Part shown: piece by piece, positions 4,801 through 6,753 of the stretch
Layout: each line of letters starts with the position of its first letter
Numbering within the stretch: the first letter of the stretch is position 1
Translations under genes and position numbers: made by a program
The notes under the pieces: generated by a model
Database searches by the model: none
Seen by the model: the letters and a program-made list of their open reading frames with translations, nothing else
What the model was told of the DNA's origin: nothing
Assembly: GCA_016200035.1 (NCBI GenBank)
Contig: JACQFM010000159.1
Location: forward strand, 1 to 6,753
DNA length: 6,753 bases
Direction: 5' to 3'
Source of the DNA: Nitrososphaerota archaeon
GTDB lineage: Archaea; Thermoproteota; Nitrososphaeria; Nitrososphaerales; Nitrosopumilaceae

Positions 4801-6105
4801 ATGGAGAGCAAGTCAGTGTCTAAAAATATAAAAATATTGAAAGATGCCTTGGATGAAATAGCTAAAGGAAATTTTAGTGTGACTGTTCCTGCTGACTCTA
4901 ATCCTGAAATTAACGAGCTTGTAAAATCTTTCAGTTGGATGAGTGAGTCTCTTAAAGAGAGAATCGACCATTTAACCGAGTCAGAGCGCAAATACCGAAA
5001 CCTATACGATCAGTCCCTTGACATGTGTCGTATAGTGAATGCTCAAAACATCATCCTTGACTGTAACAAAGCTTATGCAGAAAATCTTGGGTATACAAAA
5101 GAGGAAATTATTGGAAAAACCATATTCGAGCATGACGCAGACTTTAGTCTTGACGCGCATCGCCAGATGATAGAAACTTGGAAAAAAGAGGGCAAGGTAC
5201 TAAACGTAGAAATCTGGCTTAAGAGAAAAAACGGAACAACCTTTCCAATTCTGCTTAGTTCTAATGGAGTATTTGATAGGGATGGGAAATTGGTTGCAAG
5301 TAATACCATAATTAGAGATATAACTGAAATTTACCAAGCGAGAAAAAAAATAGAAGAAAATGAGGCACTGATCAAAAAACAACTAGAAGAGCTCAAGGAG
5401 GCAGATGAATTAAAATCACAATTTGCCTCTATGGTTACACATGAGCTGAAAACTCCATTTGTCCCTATCAAAGGTTATTGCGAAATGTTAAAGGAACCAG
5501 GCATGTTGGGTGAGTTAAATGCCGACCAAATGGAAGCGGTAATGGGAATTTACGAAAATTCACTTAGGTTGGAAGGACTCATTGCAGACGTACTTGATGC
5601 CCAGAAACTAGACATGCACAAAATGAAGTTCAAGTTTGAAGATTTTGGAGTTGATGAAATCATGACAATGGTAACAAAGGATCTCACTTCTATGATGAAG
5701 GACAAACAGATAGAATTTGTAAACTTGACCAAAGATACATCAAATATAACAGCCGATAAGAATAGACTATACCAAGTACTAAGGAACCTAGTGGGAAATG
5801 CCGTCGATTTTGTTCCTGAGAACGGAAGAATAGAGATATCTGCACAAAGCAATGGCAACGATGTTATCTTTTACTGCAAGGACAATGGTATTGGAATTCC
5901 CAAAGACAAGCAGGCCGGCCTATTTAAAAAATTCTACCAAATCGATACCTCTGTTAAACGAAAGCATGGAGGAACTGGTCTGGGATTGTCAATTTGCAAA
6001 GGAATAGTTGAAGGACTAGGAGGTAAGATATGGCTTGAGAGCGAACCTGGTAAGGGCACAACGTTTTATTTCAGCCTTCCAAAGTCTAGGGAAGAAAAAG
6101 CATGA
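4801..6105 (+). CDS. Soluble HAMP-PAS sensor histidine kinase
   Basis: The 434-residue kinase has, in order: a HAMP-like segment at about residues 8-60 (ALDEIAKGNFSVTVP, then EINELVKSF and M); a PAS domain at about 63-178 (YRNLYDQSLDMCRIVNAQ, YTKEEIIGKTIFEHD, then IIRDITE); a coiled-coil linker at 180-205; a HisKA dimerisation helix with phospho-acceptor H214 in VTHELKTPF; and an ATP-binding domain with N-box N333 in NLVGNAVDF, G1 box DNGIGIP at 361-367, an F box near FKKFYQ and G2 box GGTGLGL at 390-396. All catalytic motifs are intact. There is no membrane segment, so it should sense a cytoplasmic signal through PAS; I see no residues that prove a haem or flavin ligand. A HAMP at the very N-terminus without a membrane helix is unusual. 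Its likely partner is the receiver protein 178 bases downstream. Confidence 0.93.
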   Translation: MESKSVSKNIKILKDALDEIAKGNFSVTVPADSNPEINELVKSFSWMSESLKERIDHLTESERKYRNLYDQSLDMCRIVNAQNIILDCNKAYAENLGYTKEEIIGKTIFEHDADFSLDAHRQMIETWKKEGKVLNVEIWLKRKNGTTFPILLSSNGVFDRDGKLVASNTIIRDITEIYQARKKIEENEALIKKQLEELKEADELKSQFASMVTHELKTPFVPIKGYCEMLKEPGMLGELNADQMEAVMGIYENSLRLEGLIADVLDAQKLDMHKMKFKFEDFGVDEIMTMVTKDLTSMMKDKQIEFVNLTKDTSNITADKNRLYQVLRNLVGNAVDFVPENGRIEISAQSNGNDVIFYCKDNGIGIPKDKQAGLFKKFYQIDTSVKRKHGGTGLGLSICKGIVEGLGGKIWLESEPGKGTTFYFSLPKSREEKA

Positions 6106-6287
6106 AGCATATATTTACTCCAAACCATATTGGCAGGCACATTACACAACTTGCAAGACCGATGACAAGATTATTCCATTCTCACATTATTATTGAATGT
6201 GAAGCAAATTCAAAGAAATTAATAAACAATCACAGAAAGGGAAAAATATACGAATATGTGTTTAGCAGAATGAGGGTGTATTTTTGA
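6102..6287 (+). CDS. Questionable 61-residue ORF bridging kinase and receiver genes
   Basis: This frame begins with ATG inside the kinase stop (ATGA, four-base overlap) and ends with TGA inside the receiver's TTG start (TTGA, four-base overlap), so it fills the gap exactly. The product is basic, with six His and many Ile and Arg (MKHIFTPNHIGRHITQ...). It has no signal peptide, membrane segment or metal motif that I can name. Four-base overlaps are classic for translationally coupled genes, but one such ORF of this length can arise by chance, and no strong ribosome-binding site precedes the ATG. I recognise no family. If it is not a gene, the region is a 178-base spacer that may carry a promoter for the receiver gene (AAAAATATA at 6242-6250). 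Confidence 0.3.
   Translation: MKHIFTPNHIGRHITQLARPMTRLFHSHIIIECEANSKKLINNHRKGKIYEYVFSRMRVYF
6272..6278 (+). promoter_or_regulatory. Possible ribosome-binding site for the receiver gene
   Basis: GAGGGTG lies five bases before TTG 6284 and partly matches the anti-Shine-Dalgarno pairing sequence. It supports translation from a leadered or polycistronic mRNA and the choice of TTG over the internal ATG at 6296. Confidence 0.4.
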
Positions 6288-6643
6288 AAATTTTAATGGT
6301 TGATGACAACGTAAGCATAACTAACATGTTATCTAAATTTCTCAAAATGAAAGGTCATGACGTCACAGTCTCAAACAACTCAAAAAATGGGTTGAATATG
6401 ATATTGCAACAAAAATTTGATGTCGTATTGTTAGATCTGGCTATGCCAGAATTCAGTGGGGCAGACGTGGTGGATGCTCTCGTACAAAATGGGAAGATTA
6501 AAGATCAAAAAGTCATTCTATTTACAGCTTCATCAGGATCAGACGCCGATATAGACAATCTTATAAAGAAAGGGGTTCATTCCTGCATCAAAAAACCTGT
6601 TGGGTTAAACGAACTACTTTTAGCATTAGAAGGAAGGAACTGA
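6284..6643 (+). CDS. Stand-alone response-regulator receiver (CheY-like) protein
   Basis: The 119-residue product is one receiver domain with all key residues: the acidic pair D7/D8 in ILMVDDN, phospho-acceptor D51 in VVLLDLAMPEFSG, T81 in FTASSG, and K104 in IKKP. There is no output domain, so it must act through protein contact, as a CheY-like messenger or a phosphorelay intermediate. The TTG at 6284 is chosen because starting at the ATG at 6296 would remove the first beta strand (KIL). It follows the histidine kinase in the same direction and is its probable substrate. The next gene begins 13 bases after its stop and may be the next relay member. Confidence 0.92.
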   Translation: MKILMVDDNVSITNMLSKFLKMKGHDVTVSNNSKNGLNMILQQKFDVVLLDLAMPEFSGADVVDALVQNGKIKDQKVILFTASSGSDADIDNLIKKGVHSCIKKPVGLNELLLALEGRN

Positions 6644-6656
6644 TATTACCAAAGAT

Positions 6657-6753
6657 GTGAGGGAAGAAAACAACGATTTATCACAGCCAGGAGATTCGTC
6701 TAGCAGAGCTGACAAGCTAGAGAAAGAAAAGCAAGAGCAAGCGCAGGCTCTGC
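6657..6753 (+). CDS. N-terminal piece of an unidentified, probably coiled-coil protein (partial)
   Basis: A frame from GTG 6657 stays open to the window edge and reads VREENNDLSQPGDSSSRADK, then LEKEKQEQAQAL. The opening is polar and disordered-looking and then turns into a Lys/Glu/Gln helix typical of a coiled coil. It starts 13 bases after the receiver stop, so it probably belongs to the same transcription unit. Such a leader often precedes PAS or kinase domains, but nothing diagnostic is in view. The frame is also open upstream into the receiver gene; GTG is the first standard start after that gene ends, and AGGAAGG at 6631-6637 is too far away to confirm it. Confidence 0.5.
   Translation, partial: MREENNDLSQPGDSSSRADKLEKEKQEQAQAL

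Overview
The window looks like chromosomal DNA of an ammonia-oxidising-type archaeon (Nitrososphaerota/Thaumarchaeota, probably Nitrosopumilales). The base composition is AT-rich. Several genes have an archaeal TATA-like box (TTTTAAAG, CTTTTATC, CTTTTAAT) about 24-27 bases before the start codon, as expected for leaderless mRNAs. TTG starts are common. One secreted protein carries the tandem IPAWIK...WW...DFVxGIxYLI repeat that I associate with thaumarchaeal surface proteins. The lineage is inferred from these traits, not from a marker gene.

Bases 1-2200 hold small, mostly single-gene units: the tail of an unidentified gene; a secreted Ala/Lys/Glu-rich helical protein; a thiamine-binding MTH1187-family protein on the minus strand; a 34-residue zinc-ribbon micro-protein; an 83-residue minus-strand protein of unknown function; a GYD-domain protein divergent from it; and a small C-terminally membrane-anchored protein with an uncertain start.

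Bases 2208-2781 (minus) hold a broken MEDS (DcmR-type sensory) domain gene. It has one frameshift at a homopolymer and no usable start codon in the N-terminal frame, so it is probably a pseudogene or the site of assembly indels.

Bases 2950-4719 hold two exported proteins on the plus strand: a two-domain beta-rich protein, and a PEBP (YbhB/YbcL-like) protein behind two copies of the thaumarchaeal WW repeat. Bases 4801-6643 are a signalling cassette: a soluble HAMP-PAS-histidine kinase, a questionable 61-codon ORF that exactly bridges the gap, and a stand-alone receiver protein. A third, truncated gene starts 13 bases later and is probably in the same transcription unit.

I see no CRISPR array, tRNA, rRNA, insertion sequence or clear new multi-gene system. 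The points most worth a second look are the disrupted MEDS gene, the bridging ORF in the kinase/regulator cassette, the zinc micro-protein, and promoter spacing that settles several start codons.
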